A stretch of DNA of 64,000 bases from positions 7,558,501 through 7,622,500 of the forward strand of contig CM061091.1 of NCBI GenBank assembly GCA_030770545.1, written 5' to 3'. The stretch comes from Macropodus opercularis (Eukaryota > Chordata > Actinopteri > Anabantiformes > Osphronemidae). The notes beneath the pieces are model-generated. The model searched no databases. It had not been told where the DNA came from and saw only the letters and a list, made by a program, of their open reading frames with translations. Both the position numbers and the translations under genes were made by a program. Positions 11,499 to 23,773 of the stretch are shown one piece after another. Each line of letters starts with the position of its first letter. Position 1 is the stretch's first letter.

Positions 11499-13909
11499 AT
11501 GGTCGACCGCGAAGAATCCAAGCAGATGAACGGCGGTGCGGGCCACCCTGCGCATCACTTGGATCCACCCAAGGAGAGCATGCAGCTTAAGAAGGAGATC
11601 TCGCTGCTCAATGGAGTCAGCCTGATCGTGGGAAACATGATCGGCTCCGGCATCTTCGTCTCCCCTAAGGGCGTGCTAATCTACAGTGCTTCTTACGGAC
11701 TGTCGCTGGTCATATGGGTCGTCGGGGGCCTTTTTTCTGTGGTGGGGGCCCTCTGCTACGCCGAACTGGGTACCACCATCAAAAAATCAGGGGCATCTTA
11801 TGCATACATCTTGGAGTCATTTGGTGGCTTCATTGCATTTATCCGTTTGTGGACGTCTCTGTTGATCATCGAGCCAACTAGCCAGGCCGTCATAGCCATT
11901 ACCTTCGCAAACTACCTGGTGCAGCCGCTCTTCCCAACGTGCGAACCACCGTACGCCGCGTCTCGACTCATCGCTGCCGCCTGTGTATGTAAGTAAGCTT
12001 GACCCTGTGACCTCCTGCTGCCTGCTCACATCTGTCTCTTCCTGATTCATCGGATGATGATCAGTGTGTGAAACCGTCCGCTCTCCCCAGGCTTACTGAC
12101 ATTCATCAACTCCGCCTACGTAAAGTGGGGAACGCGCGTGCAAGACATTTTTACATACGCTAAGGTGGCCGCCCTCATTGTCATCATTGTCACCGGCATC
12201 GTCAAGCTGTGCCAGGGTGAGTTCCTGAAGTGAAGTATGCTGACACTGAGTGTTCATTATTCAGACATCTGTGAGGCTGCATTTCTAGAATGTTTGCTAC
12301 ATCTGATTTCTGATTTCTTGGGTCCTCCTTTGCAGGTTACACAGCCAATTTTGAGTCATCCTTTCAGGGATCATCCACGCATCCTGGTAACATTGCACTG
12401 GCGCTCTACTCCGCTCTCTTCTCCTACTCTGGCTGGGACACTCTAAACTTTGTAACCGAGGAGATAAAAAACCCTGAAAGGTAACTTTGTTAATGCTTCC
12501 GCTTATTATTAAGTACACGCGCTGCCAAGCAGAACATTTAGATCGTTTATGATCTAGTCCTGTCTTTCCAGGAACCTACCCCTGGCCATCGCCATCTCCA
12601 TGCCTATAGTCACCATCATCTACATCCTCACCAACGTGGCCTACTATGCTGTTCTGGATGTTACTTCCATACTTGCCAGCGATGCCGTGGCCGTGGTGAG
12701 TAAACTAACATATAACAAAGGCAGATGTGACTTGAGTGTTACACTTGGATTTGGGTCCAAAGAGGTGACTGATATACATGACTGTATATGGTGATGATGA
12801 TGTCTGTGTCTGTGTGATTCAGACATTTGCAGATCACACTCTTGGCGTGATGAGCTGGACCATTCCTATTGCTGTGGCCCTGTCCTGCTACGGAGGCCTG
12901 AACGCTTCCATTATAGCTGCATCCAGGTAGACCACTCACATGCGTAACAAACCGCACCGATCGTTACTTATTCTGACTTGCACATTTACATTTAGACGAT
13001 CAGTGAGAGACAGTAGCGGTTTTCTTATTCACGGGTTGTGTCCAGGTTGTTTTTCGTGGGCTCTCGTGAGGGTCATCTCCCTGATGCTCTGTCTATGATC
13101 CACATAGAGAGATTTACTCCGATCCCAGCGCTGATCTTCAACGTATGAACACAGATCAACTACAGCACATGTACACATGCAAAAGAATAGTCTTTCCCAA
13201 ACACTTGACTTCAAGTGTGTCTCTTGTCATGCAACAAAAAACATGAATGACATCTTTGCTGTGTTTCCTCTCCTTTGTTGTCTGTCCAGTGCGTCATGTC
13301 ACTGATCTACCTGACAGTGGAGGACGTCTTCCAGCTTATCAACTACTACAGCTTCAGCTACTGGTTCTTCATGGGCCTGTCCATCGCTGGACAGATCTAC
13401 CTTCGCTGGAAGGAGCCTGACCGACCTAGACCTCTCAAGGTGAGAGTAACTAAACAAAACCGGTGATCTCTGCATACATCCAATCATAATACAACACAAT
13501 ACAATTCTCCACAGGATAGGAATTATAATGTGATCAATAATCATTACATTTATTGCAGTATTCTGATTTCTCCCTCTTCAGCTGACACTATTGTACCCGG
13601 TGATATTCTGCCTGTGTACCGTGTTCCTGGTGGCAGTGCCTCTCTACAGCGACACGCTTAACTCTCTCATTGGAATTGCCATCGCCCTCTCGGGCGTCCC
13701 TGTCTATTTCCTGGGGATCTATTTGCCAGAGTCTAAGCGCCCGCCCATCATCACCAAATTACTGCGTGAGTTTATCACATGGCAATATTCACACGTCCAC
13801 CTGATCTGTAAACTCAGCTTATGTGTTGTCTCTGATTGCAGGTTCTTTGACTTGCTTCACCCAATACACCTGCTTCTGTGTGCTGACAGAGACAGACAAA
13901 AGTGAATAG
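11499..13909 (+). CDS. slc7a6: y+L amino-acid transporter (SLC7A6/y+LAT2-like), 9 coding exons, 495 aa
   Basis: Exons: 11499-11988, 12091-12216, 12336-12480, 12572-12695, 12823-12926, 13046-13142, 13290-13439, 13582-13765, 13842-13909; all phases join. This is the light chain of a heteromeric exchanger. The family swaps intracellular cationic amino acids for neutral amino acids plus Na+ at the plasma membrane, disulphide-linked to 4F2hc/SLC3A2. Visible features: LKKEISLLNGVSL before TM1; the unwound TM1 motif GSGIF; LCYAELGTTI; the Cys in FPTCEPPY of the extracellular loop, the expected position for the 4F2hc disulphide; FSYSGWDTLNFVTEE in TM6; SREGHLPD in the following loop; about 12 TM segments; and the tail FCVLTETD. 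The start was chosen at the ATG beginning MVDREESKQMNGG; an upstream in-frame ATG at 11334 exists. The paralogue slc7a7 is the alternative, but the tail-to-tail slc7a6os neighbour favours slc7a6. Confidence 0.93.
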
Positions 13910-15576
13910 CCCCCCCCCAGTTGCCAAATTGTGCAGCAGTCTCTGCATCATCACAGTTGGCAGTCACCATGGAGACCAGATAAGATGACTCTGCTGTGAG
14001 AGAGAAGGAAAAAAAGAAGCATCTTATATTTTGTATTGTACACTGAAGCTCAGACTTCACCCACTTGTTTACAACAGATGCACATATTTACTCTGGACAT
14101 TCAAGACGTTTAAACAGAGACGGGACTGTTGTGTTGCACACAATGGACCAGTTCAGAAAACTCTTTAATTACCTCTGTTACATATATTTGCCTTGTTACT
14201 TCTACAGGTAACCGTGTAAATGCAATTTGAGTGGCCTGTGTGACTTGACAGGTAACCTGAAGATATTAAGAGATTTAAATAATATGATGATAATGATACT
14301 TCTTGAATGAAGAAATATTTGTCTGCTGCTATTGTAAAGGTGGGAGACGGAGTCATCACTTTATTCATTATTGCATTTCTGAACTTTTTGTGCCACTGTG
14401 CAAGTGTTTTTCTGTTCGTTTTTGCATTTTAACTCGTTGATTTGTTTTCTGCAGTGTTCAAGCTCAAGATTTTCATTTACATTTAATTGCAAGTTGCACC
14501 TCAAAGTTTGATTTCATTTTTTATATCCTTATGTTAATCAGATTACACAATTCTCAAGAGGAAGAACTGTAAAATGATCCCTTTGAAGACTTCAGACCAC
14601 TTCAAACTGATTCTGCATTCACCTGTCACTCCCACTGTTGCTGACCTACTTAAACACTGCAGTGCCTCAGGAAAGAATCTGTGCTAACCAGCTTCACACC
14701 TGCTGCAAGATAACACTCCTGAACCCAAGTCTTCATTGTGTATCGTTTTGTTTGGAGCAGATTTTGTCCAGGCCAAGAAACACTTAGAATACACTTTTTT
14801 TTTCTGCACAATAAACAAATATTCAGACCAAGATGCTTTATTTTGAAAGACTGCTTTTTATACACATCTACATATTTACAAAAACAGTTTCATTTACCAG
14901 ACATTCAGGGAAAACAATCTTAACTTCAAAAGGAAAACTGAGCCAAACTCATACCCACAAAAAAAAAAAAAAAAAAAAAAAGATGGACCACACTTTCACA
15001 TATGCAAAAAAAAAAAAAACCTAACACACCATTCTACGAACACACGCGCGCACTATCCATGCACAAAATGCAAACACACACAGGCCGAGACGTCTCACTA
15101 ACAGAAGTGTTCACAGCACGAAGCATACAAGGCATAATCACGCTAATGTGCAACATTTCTAACACACATCCACTTTGAACAAACACCCAGACACCGATTT
15201 CACTCCACCACACACAAAAAGACACTGGACCCTTCTGGAAATAACACCTACTGTTTCATTCTGTGGAGTTGAGAGGATGGATGGACTTCCCCTTACATGA
15301 CGTTTACTGATGGATGCTGCCCACTAGTGGTGGACACGAGCCATTTTAAAATTTTGGTGTATAAAATTAAAATATATGACAGTATAAGTTTGTCAAATAC
15401 TATAGTCCTAGAACCTGATGATGCTACGCGTATGGAAATTGCTACACTTTAAAGTGGGAGTTTTTGTTATGCTTTAGGTGCCATTCCCTTGTCCTCCACA
15501 GAGGTCTACAGAGTACGGCATCATTTGGAGAGGGTGTTTGGGAAGAGCCACTAACAGGTTGTGTTTAACATATAGA
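13910..15576. other. Shared 3' region of slc7a6 and slc7a6os
   Basis: The two genes converge here. slc7a6 has an AATAAA at 14810-14815 on the plus strand. A minus-strand AATAAA (tttatt, 14837-14842) could serve slc7a6os. A23 (14959-14981) and A13 (15006-15018) runs are present. No coding exon is seen. Confidence 0.6.
14810..14815 (+). terminator. slc7a6: Poly(A) signal of slc7a6
   Basis: Canonical AATAAA about 900 bp after the stop codon, the first on this strand in the 3' UTR. Confidence 0.6.
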
Positions 15577-17871
15577 TCAGTCAGAACCATAGTCGTCTCC
15601 CTCATCATCCTCATCATGGTTCAGCTCGTGAAGAACATCTTTCTGGTAGCGCTCCCAGCTCCTCCGGCTGTACGAGTGGTCTTCCTCCCAGTAGCCTGTA
15701 AACGCGAGATATAGGCCAATCAGTGACAGTAAAGGCTGTGAATGGACTGGTGTTTGATAATGTTTAGGTGGTATTATAAAAACACGTGTTGTCCGTAAAT
15801 ACACAATCAGCGACATGCTACTTAATGAGTCCGTGAACTGTCATGTCTCCTACTTCTTAAGGAAGGGGAAACAACATTTAGCTTGTTGCTAATAAGAAGA
15901 CATTTTTCCTAAAGTGAAATAGAAAAGATCTAGACTGGAAAAAAAAACTGAGGTGAGGAATGGAAAATATGATAATGGACTTTAAATACGTACCACCATA
16001 GCGCTCCTCTCGGTCACTGTCGGCATCACTTTCTTCATCGGGGTAGTCATTCCTCCAGTTGCCTTCCTCGTTCTCATCATCCTCATCTTCATACACCTCT
16101 TCTTCATGAACCACAACGTCAGGCACCTATGGAACATCACATTTAGCACAACGTCTGACTTTTAAAGATTCACCATGGTTCAAATCCAAGAGCAGCTGCA
16201 GGTCCTTAGTCTAAATATTAAAAACCAGAGAGGTCAGGACTGGTCTCCTTTCCTCTGTCATTTGGAGTTTTATACAGCTATAAAAGGTCACCAGAAGAGG
16301 TTTACATACACTGCAAACCGGCTTATTGTGCAGATGCACAGAATCACCTGCTTGTGACATAGAAACAGACAGTTCATAACCTCCATGGCTTTCAGGACCA
16401 GATCTAGTTTACCCAAGTCGTCATTCACTCACTCCAATTTCAGCACTCATTCATCTGTCCGTCCATCCATCCAAACACACCAATTCTCCCTCATCGGCGT
16501 AGGCTCTGACAGACAGGATGTCTTGAATCCAGCCTGGTGTGACCGTTTCTTGGTAGTAGAGATCATAAACGTAGTCGTCATCCTGCTCCCGGTGTTCTTC
16601 TCCCAGTTTTTCTCCAGATATGCTCAGACGCTCACGCAGCATCTTCATGTTGTTACACAGGATCACTTCTGGGTCCAAGGATGACTTTGGAGGAAAAACG
16701 GGAATAAATTCATTCCTACACAACAATCATACTAAATGTCATATTTATTCGCAGTCAAATTCAGATTTTCATCTTTGCAACAGAACCTTCATTTACCTTT
16801 CCAGTCTTGTCCCGGTCCGCTACATTCTCATGTACGAGATCAACCACCTGGATTTCACCAAGACCCAAATCCTCCCCTTTGCCACTTTCCTCTACATCAT
16901 CAGAAGGATTTGTCTGGATGTTTTGCTGCTCAGCTGGATTTGAGAGCCCTGTGCGGTGACTAGACAGTATTCTGTAGCGTTCCTCTCTCCGGGTGCTCCA
17001 CTTCGTGTTCCGTAGGTCCCCAATTATCCGCTGAGAGCTGGCAGCAGAGGGGCGCAGCGCATGGGCCATTCTAGGTCGGGCCAAAGCCTGACGAACCTGC
17101 GTCTGAACCGGAGCATCCTGGTGATGAGACCAAACCGATGAAAATCTACAAGAATCTTCTAAACAACATACGGAATCTCTGACGTTTTGGAGGCTGCAGG
17201 ATACTAGATTACACACTAGGTTTTGTGAGACCCTAATTTCCCGAGTAAACAACATTTTAAAGCTAATTACCAAACATCACTATACGTTTATTATGGGAGT
17301 TGATCGGTTTGGATAATGTGCATGACACTTATATCTCACGTTGAGAATTCAGTACACGTGTTAACAAGGACAAATACGACCGCTTTTCATTTATGGGCCT
17401 GGAAACACGTCACGGCTACGCTAACTCAGAATGAGCTAACGACGGCAAAGGCTAATGCTGGCTAACTGCTATGCTAACAACAACAACAAAAAAAAACTAG
17501 CATACATGAGCGGGACGGTGCCATATGGCCACGATCGCTTTAAGTAGTTCAACTGTATTAAACCGTTACGTTTGTACTGTCGTGTCGGTTGTTTGTGTTT
17601 TGCTACGGGCGACCTCTAATTGTTTCGGGCGCGTTAGCTCCTACCGGCGCGGTGGCTGTAACATTACCAGCGGGCCTCTCACCTGTGTCGCCACAGTCGC
17701 CACGAGTTTGAAAACAGAGTTTTCCACCTCGGCTTCATTTGGCTCCGGTACCGGTTCGCCCGAGCTCTGCGACGACTCCGGCCGAATGCGTTTACAGGCC
17801 AGTAACAACGCATCCGCGGGGTCGGTGCCCCGTTTCCTCTTGACTCGCAGAATCGTGGTGTTTGGATCCAT
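15577..17871 (-). CDS. slc7a6os: SLC7A6OS / Iwr1-family RNA polymerase II nuclear import factor, 5 exons, 321 aa
   Basis: Exons (5' to 3'): 17871-17683, 17117-16797, 16684-16481, 16126-15994, 15695-15577. The start is MDPNTTILRVKRKRGTDP; the basic ILRVKRKR block followed by a DALLLACKRIR segment is the signature of vertebrate SLC7A6OS. Other recognisable stretches are VFKLVATVATQ, RYRILSSHR, the central DPEVILCN and DDDYVYDLYYQE (the conserved Iwr1 DYVYDxYY core), TPGWIQDILSV, and an acidic C-terminus (EDEDDENEEGNWRNDYPDEE). Yeast Iwr1 guides assembled RNA polymerase II into the nucleus; the vertebrate protein is presumed to do the same. Length is close to the human protein (about 309 aa). 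All exon phases match, four of them phase 0. It faces slc7a6 tail-to-tail, the arrangement that named the gene. Confidence 0.95.
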
Positions 17872-18472
17872 ATTGTCCCTCTGTCTCCTCTGTCTGGAAC
17901 GCAGCACCGAAACGAGGAGGTCTCACTCCGCTTTTATTTCCGGGTACGACACACGTCAAAGGAGCGCCTGTCAACAATTCGTCCGTGAAAGAAAACTGTG
18001 ACTAATGAAATTCGTTTTCAAGTCTACAATATAATGTTGTTTATATATTATATATATATATTTGTATGTCATGTATAATATGAATAATTAAATATATTAA
18101 ATATAAAAGTCTGACCTTTATCCCCACCAAATAACTTAAACATGTCTCATAACAAACTCACTCTATCACATGAAAAATAAATTCACTTTAGACCCTGATG
18201 GAGATAAATTATGCCACTTCAATTACAGAGGGTTTTCTAAATACAACTCTCCACCTAATGCCAACATTTCTTTTTTTTTACTTCTGTGTCTTCTGAATAA
18301 TCTGTTATATCTCATTTTCTGCTGCCTTGAAGTGAAGAGGTGGACCAATTCACCCTGGTTTCACTAAAGGTTTCATATAATCACAGCTGGGCTACAGCCA
18401 GCAAAAGTCTCCCAGCATTTTATGTGAATACTTTGGTAAAATTCTACACATACTGTACAATACATAGCGAAC

Positions 18473-18738
18473 GAGAGCCTTTCTGTGTGGAGTTTGTTCT
18501 CCCAGTGTATGTGCAGGTTCTCTGGCTTCATCCCACAGCCCAAAGACATGCAGTTAGGCTAAATGGGAAAAACTCTAATCTCTAGGTGTGAACGTGTGCG
18601 TGACTGGTTGTGGCCCTGCGACAGACTGGCGACCTGTCCAGGGTGGACCCTGCCTCTCGCCCATAGACAGCGGGGATAGGCTCCAGCACGCCCGCGACCC
18701 CTACGGGGAAGAAGCGATAGAAAATCACTGACTGACTG
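18473..18738 (+). mobile_element. Fragment of an abundant teleost dispersed repeat
   Basis: The segment carries the familiar fish repeat signature: a ctttctgtgtggagtttg start, a tcccacagcccaaagacatg block, ctgcgacagactggcgacct, then gataggctccagc, ending in short tandem actg units. It is recognised by memory of many fish loci. The repeat class is not assigned here, and the 5' part of the usual element is missing. Confidence 0.75.
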
Positions 18739-19079
18739 TACAATACACGAATGTTTCTATTTTGAACCTTAATGTTGCAGCACTAGGGTGTGTTAGGGGT
18801 ATTTCTAAAATGTTGAGCATTAAAGCAGCAGAAGCTAAAGAACACAAATACACAGTGCAACTGTTTTATAGTCACAGGTTGTTTTTTTTTACAAATACAA
18901 ATTTTACAAAATTTGATCACTGTAGCATGATACCTGTACAAAACTGTACATTGTTCGTTGATCTGTATCCACTGAAACATCCACAAATTAAACAAAACAA
19001 AACAATAATAATGCCGAAGCAACATTTTAAAATATGTCATAATCACAATCAGTGATCGTTGAGTTTTAATTGTATGTTG

Positions 19080-19085
19080 TTTATT
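19080..19085 (-). terminator. Poly(A) signal of the ADGRG3-like receptor
   Basis: Minus-strand AATAAA, 175 bp beyond the stop codon at 19260-19262. Confidence 0.5.
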
Positions 19086-19259
19086 ATAATAATCCATCTT
19101 CATGAATCTACAACACATGAGGAGCGTCTGTTTCTGACTTGACTTGCCTTGTCCCATGCTATGAAAAAAATCAATGCCAATCCCGTTTGATGTGTTCTAC
19201 TGGCAGTATTTTCCACATCCAAGTCAACACCTAATATAGGCAATAGCTGTGAATATCTG

Positions 19260-22200
19260 TTAGCTGTTATTGAAGCTGGTCATCATCATTTTCTGAGTGG
19301 AATGGTCTCTGACTGAGGAGTTATTGTCATCTCGGGATTTGCAAGTCAGAGCCACTGACCATAGGAATATAAATACACCTGAAAGTGAAAAGAGAGACTG
19401 TGAGAGAGGCTTCTTTCAGAAAATTACCAAATGTTACAGACATTCTTTGTATGATGATCATTAACAGACTGACCCTGCAGGGAGTTTAATACAGTGAATA
19501 TGTAAATCCCAGCGAGGGAGATGTAGGTGGTTGCTGCCAAACCCCAAGGTAAGCCAAGCACGAAGCTGAGTCCCACCACGGTGGCACAGTCCTTCCATAA
19601 CCTCGTCCCTTTCTCTTTGTGCATTTTGTTCCAGCCACTGCTGCTTCCGTGACCTCCTCTTAGCGCCCAGAGCTTATACACAACCAGCCCAAGCATGCAG
19701 GAATTATACAGTATCACCAGGGAGGGGTAGGCCACAACAGTGCTGTAGCTGACTATATTTAGTTTCTTTGGGGACTGGCTGCTCATCCAGCACCTGTGGG
19801 TTATAAAAAGCAAACAAAGTAGAAAACAAACGAATTTTGTTGCGCATGTACAGTACACATGTGCTTGTAGATGTATAAGACACAAAATGTGTACTGATGG
19901 CTACAATAGCTACGAATGCGAACTTCCTTCTGGGCAGTGGAATTTTTAAAACTGACAAGATATTGTGAATTCTTACATTGTTAAGTTGTTATTGCCATCA
20001 CTCAGTTCCAGGCTGTATTTGCCATAAACACCTGAAAAGCCGCAAACTGCTGCAATCAGTGTTGGAAAACCTGCAGAAAGACAACGGTCGCTGAGTGGCA
20101 GGATATGGGTTGGCTTACTTGTTTATTGTTTCACTGATATACGTATGGTCAGAAACAAGCAGGGCTGTGGCATTCGGGTCTAGATGTGTGCTAATAAACT
20201 TATTTCTGCTTTGCACCTGCGCAAATGTCTACTTTATATATTCCGTTAAGTTGACTACTACAAAGTTGCTTCTTAATATTTGGCTCCTGGGTTGCACAGT
20301 TGGTTTTCTTGACTCCCTGTGTTTGTGCAAATGCTCCAACATAATACAGCGTAACACTCAAACCACCGATAAATCTAATGACAGTACATGTAAGGTAAAG
20401 TCGCTCCACACGGCCCATGTAGACGTCACTCACCCCATCCCACCAAGCTGAGTTTGAGCAGGTATTTCCTGACATAGATATTGAAGACTCGGACGAGGAG
20501 GAGGTACAGGTGGAATCCCTCCAGAGCCATCCAGGTGATAGAGGCCAGCAGGGACCAGTGTAAAAACAGACCAAATGCTCGGCACGCCCAGTCCTCCTCC
20601 TTCTTATCCAGCAGCCAAGCCCAGTAGCTGCACAGCAGGAAGCTAAGGTGGAGGCAGAGCAGCGCCCCTGTTAGCTGCATATGCACGCCGATGGCCTTCT
20701 CCGGCCGCCTGCGCCTGAAAGATGAGCAGCGTGCAGTACATCACCAACACATGCAAATACTGTATTTACCCTATATGACACACTGAGCACAGACTGATCA
20801 CTTGCACGTTTCTTAAAACAGTGTTTCTTCCACCGCTACAGTACCACAGTCAGTTGTTGCAGACGAATTGCGCACTTCCTGATTTCGCTTTCTATCTCTT
20901 TTTTTTCTGCCAAAAGTTTTGATTTTAATTTAAAGAGGAAATAATTTGGGTAAGATGGTATGAAACCTCTTCAGAAGGCAGAAGTGCTTCTAGCTGTCAA
21001 GTTTCATTTTGTTGCAGTTACAGTAACTTTATTTCGTGTCTCAGACAGGATTTTAGATGCTCGTCAGCCGACTGGTCTTGATCAGACATGCAGGGCATCA
21101 CAACCACAAAGATTGTGATGCCCTGCTATGTCTTCAAACCACAAAGTGTAAAAAAAGGTAACCTCATTTACACTGCCATGTGGTTTGACACTAAAGAAAA
21201 TGTTTTTTTAGCGTGTTGAAAAAGCACATTTCTGCTATATGTATAAACAGTATGCATTTGTAGATTAGAGGTCACGTAACCTGGTCCTTGCGAGCCACTG
21301 CCCTGCTTGTTTTCCAGCTACCCCCTCTTTAATATAATGAAAACTCACTGTAGACATATATAGATGATCAAGGTGATGATTGTGAGGAGGACGGAGAGTG
21401 CTGATCCAATGTAGTTTACATAGCTAAGGTATAAAGCATTACGCCCATTCACATTTATTATAGGGTTCTGAAACAGAAAAGAAAGCAGAGAAAGCTCAAA
21501 CGGAAGGCACAGAAGGCAGTTTAAGGCAGTTTGAGTTCGTACACAACACTGCTTTATGCTTCCACTGTACCAAGTGCATCTAAAACAGCATTTATTTATT
21601 AAAACCATCATTTAATGAATCCTCAACATAGACGTTTTGATTTTAGTATAAAATTTTTCTAGATTTAGTTTTCACCAGATCTAACATCCTGTGTATCCTG
21701 TAACATCACATCTTCACTATCACCTTTGTTTCGACTTCTTGACCAGACCTTTTCCTATACTGCTCATGTTTGATGTAAAAAAAAAAAACCTCTCCATGGA
21801 GTCAAACTGGGCTTAATGCTTATTTATGCTAATGTTTAATGCTCACTATGAGCTACAGTACTTGGGGTTTTGACTAGATTTTTGTTTGCATGTGAGAGCA
21901 CTGGAGCTGCTGTTACTGCTCTGCCATCTTACAGTCTGTTGTCCTTTTCATGTAGATACATATCTTGTAGGGGTGGGTGGGTGTTCTTTTACCACAAGAA
22001 CTGCAAAGAAGCTGAGGTGGTTGCAGTTGCAACGAAATTCAGTTCCATGGTAACTGATATTACAGCCCTCGGTGCTCCAGTAACCTGTAAATGACGCAAG
22101 CCTTAAGTCTATTGTTTGGTTTTATTGCAACACTAGCTCCATATATATGTAGCTCACCTGCTCCACTGTCTGTGTTTGCATGCCAAAACACACAAGTTCC

Positions 22201-23773
22201 AGATTTCACCTGAAATAAATTTGAAAGCCGATCAGTCAGAGAAAAACAGATTTTTCTAGCGTATGTTAGCTAATTTTGTCTTTTACCTGACTGCTGCTTT
22301 GGAAGGTTAATGTGATGGGCTGTGCCAGATTTCTGACAGAGTAGTTCACTGCCATCACTGCCAGTACTAAGTCGTCCATAACAAGGCTGTCCACATGAGG
22401 AGCCTGGTTGGTTCTACGCGTGGTTCCGCTTTGTTCAAGCTGTAACGACAGGATGTACCATTGCTGGGGTTAGGAAACGTGAGAAAATCAGCGAAACCAC
22501 AACGTTATTCATTCAGGAAGCGTTCCCAGCACACAGAGGCTAGATACAAAAGAGGAGAGTTCATGGAAAACAAATGCAAATGAGCATACATCAAGAGGAA
22601 AATGGATAACGAGACGGAGGAATCTAAAGCCTCTTTGAAGTAAAACTCAGCATCAAAAACATCTCGAATCTTCTCACTCACTGACCTTGAAGTTCTTGCT
22701 ACTGATGGCAGTGACCACCACCCTTACAGACCTTGGTCTCGCTCTTCCACTTTTTCCGAACGCCGATGATGGAATGTGAACATGATGTCCGGAAGGGAGA
22801 CCCACATTAATCTAAAAGCCACAGAAGTACATATAATGCAGATATTTTACTGTATTTATTTAGTTTAGTTTACAATGTAAAAAAATACATATATCTATGT
22901 GTAAGAACAGAAATGCTGTCAAACATATACTTAAATTGTGGCCTCACCGATCGAGACAAGTTCCCCCATTCACTAAAGACGTTCGGTATACGACTTCTTG
23001 ACCTGCACGTTACTATTTCATCCTCAAAACAACTAAAGACACATTTAAAATGTCAGCGTCATACAGCAAATACTTCTATCAATTTTTCCAGTCAAAACAT
23101 TTATTTTCTTGTTATATAGTAAAAAAAAACATGATGTTGATGTTGTTACAGTATCATAAACATTTATTCCAGTTGATGCACAACAGTGATCACTTATTAG
23201 TGTTGTTTTCCTTGAAAGCTGACAGATAATTTGTTCTTGACAACAGCAACGTGTCGGGCTGTTCAGGTTTGGCCTCACAACTATAACATTACAACATTGT
23301 AACGATATGTATTTATAAAAGAATAATAAGAAGGATAAATTGAGTGTAAGTAATTATGTCGAGAGTTACCTGATCCAGGAACCAGCTCTTTTGTGACATT
23401 CATCGAGGACCTTATCACAGGAGTCTGACACAGAAAATAAATAAAATAAACACACACGACACAGCTGAATAAGATACAATCTATAAGGGACTGACTATAT
23501 TTCACTCCATAGTGTGAAGTTTGTGTGAGGCAATTGTTCTTTTAGTGTTGCACAACTGCTTGGGTACATGTTCCTCACACTGGGTGACCTGATCTTCTCT
23601 TCCTTTTTTGTCTTTTGAGCTAAAATCTCAATGTATTAAGAGCAAATAAACCTCCCTTTAATCTCACAACCACATGTCTGTAACTACAACACACAGGTTA
23701 CACAAAAAACCCCCAACTCACCAATAGCTTGGATTGTAGAGAAGATGATGAGTGCGATAAAAATCCACTTCAT
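19260..23773 (-). CDS. adgrg3: Adhesion GPCR, ADGRG3 (GPR97)-like, 12 exons, 513 aa
   Basis: Exons (5' to 3'): 23773-23722, 23424-23370, 23002-22948, 22811-22686, 22463-22287, 22209-22158, 22084-21993, 21467-21349, 20714-20434, 20070-19977, 19793-19474, 19378-19260. Exon phases all join. The signal peptide starts MKWIFIALIIF. The extracellular part is short (about 203 aa): an N-terminal Cys pair, a compact GAIN domain, then GPS with CVFW, YWSTEGC and CNCNHL|SFFAVLV (cleavage predicted before S197). The 7TM region has TWMALEGFHLYLL in TM3, SLVGWG before TM4, CWMSSQ in ECL2 and NSLQGVFIFLW in TM7. The tail is short. Resemblance to human GPR97 (VFW...WSSEGC, NSLQGVFI) supports ADGRG3, but phylogeny is needed. 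The acceptor of the fifth exon is ambiguous (22463 or 22439, both in frame). Confidence 0.85.
21084..21133. repeat. Imperfect 20-bp inverted repeat (hairpin) in an intron
   Basis: Arms agacatgcagggcatcacaa (21084-21103) and its near-exact complement (21113-21133) are separated by 9 bases. The inner 14 bp pair perfectly and one base bulges. It lies in the intron between the TM1 exon and the TM2-4 exon of the ADGRG3-like gene. Confidence 0.9.

Larger units (their letters stand above)
17872..19259. other. slc7a6os promoter flank and intergenic region
   Basis: The first ~100 bp are moderately CpG-rich and probably hold the slc7a6os promoter. The remainder is AT-rich. It contains a dispersed fish repeat (18473-18738) and the 3' UTR of the adhesion GPCR to the right, with a minus-strand AATAAA (tttatt) at 19080-19085. 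No coding exon is seen. Confidence 0.6.

Noticed and set aside
17525..18001. 158-aa plus-strand open frame over the slc7a6os first exon
   Set aside because: It is the antisense shadow of a clear slc7a6os coding exon and its CpG-rich promoter.
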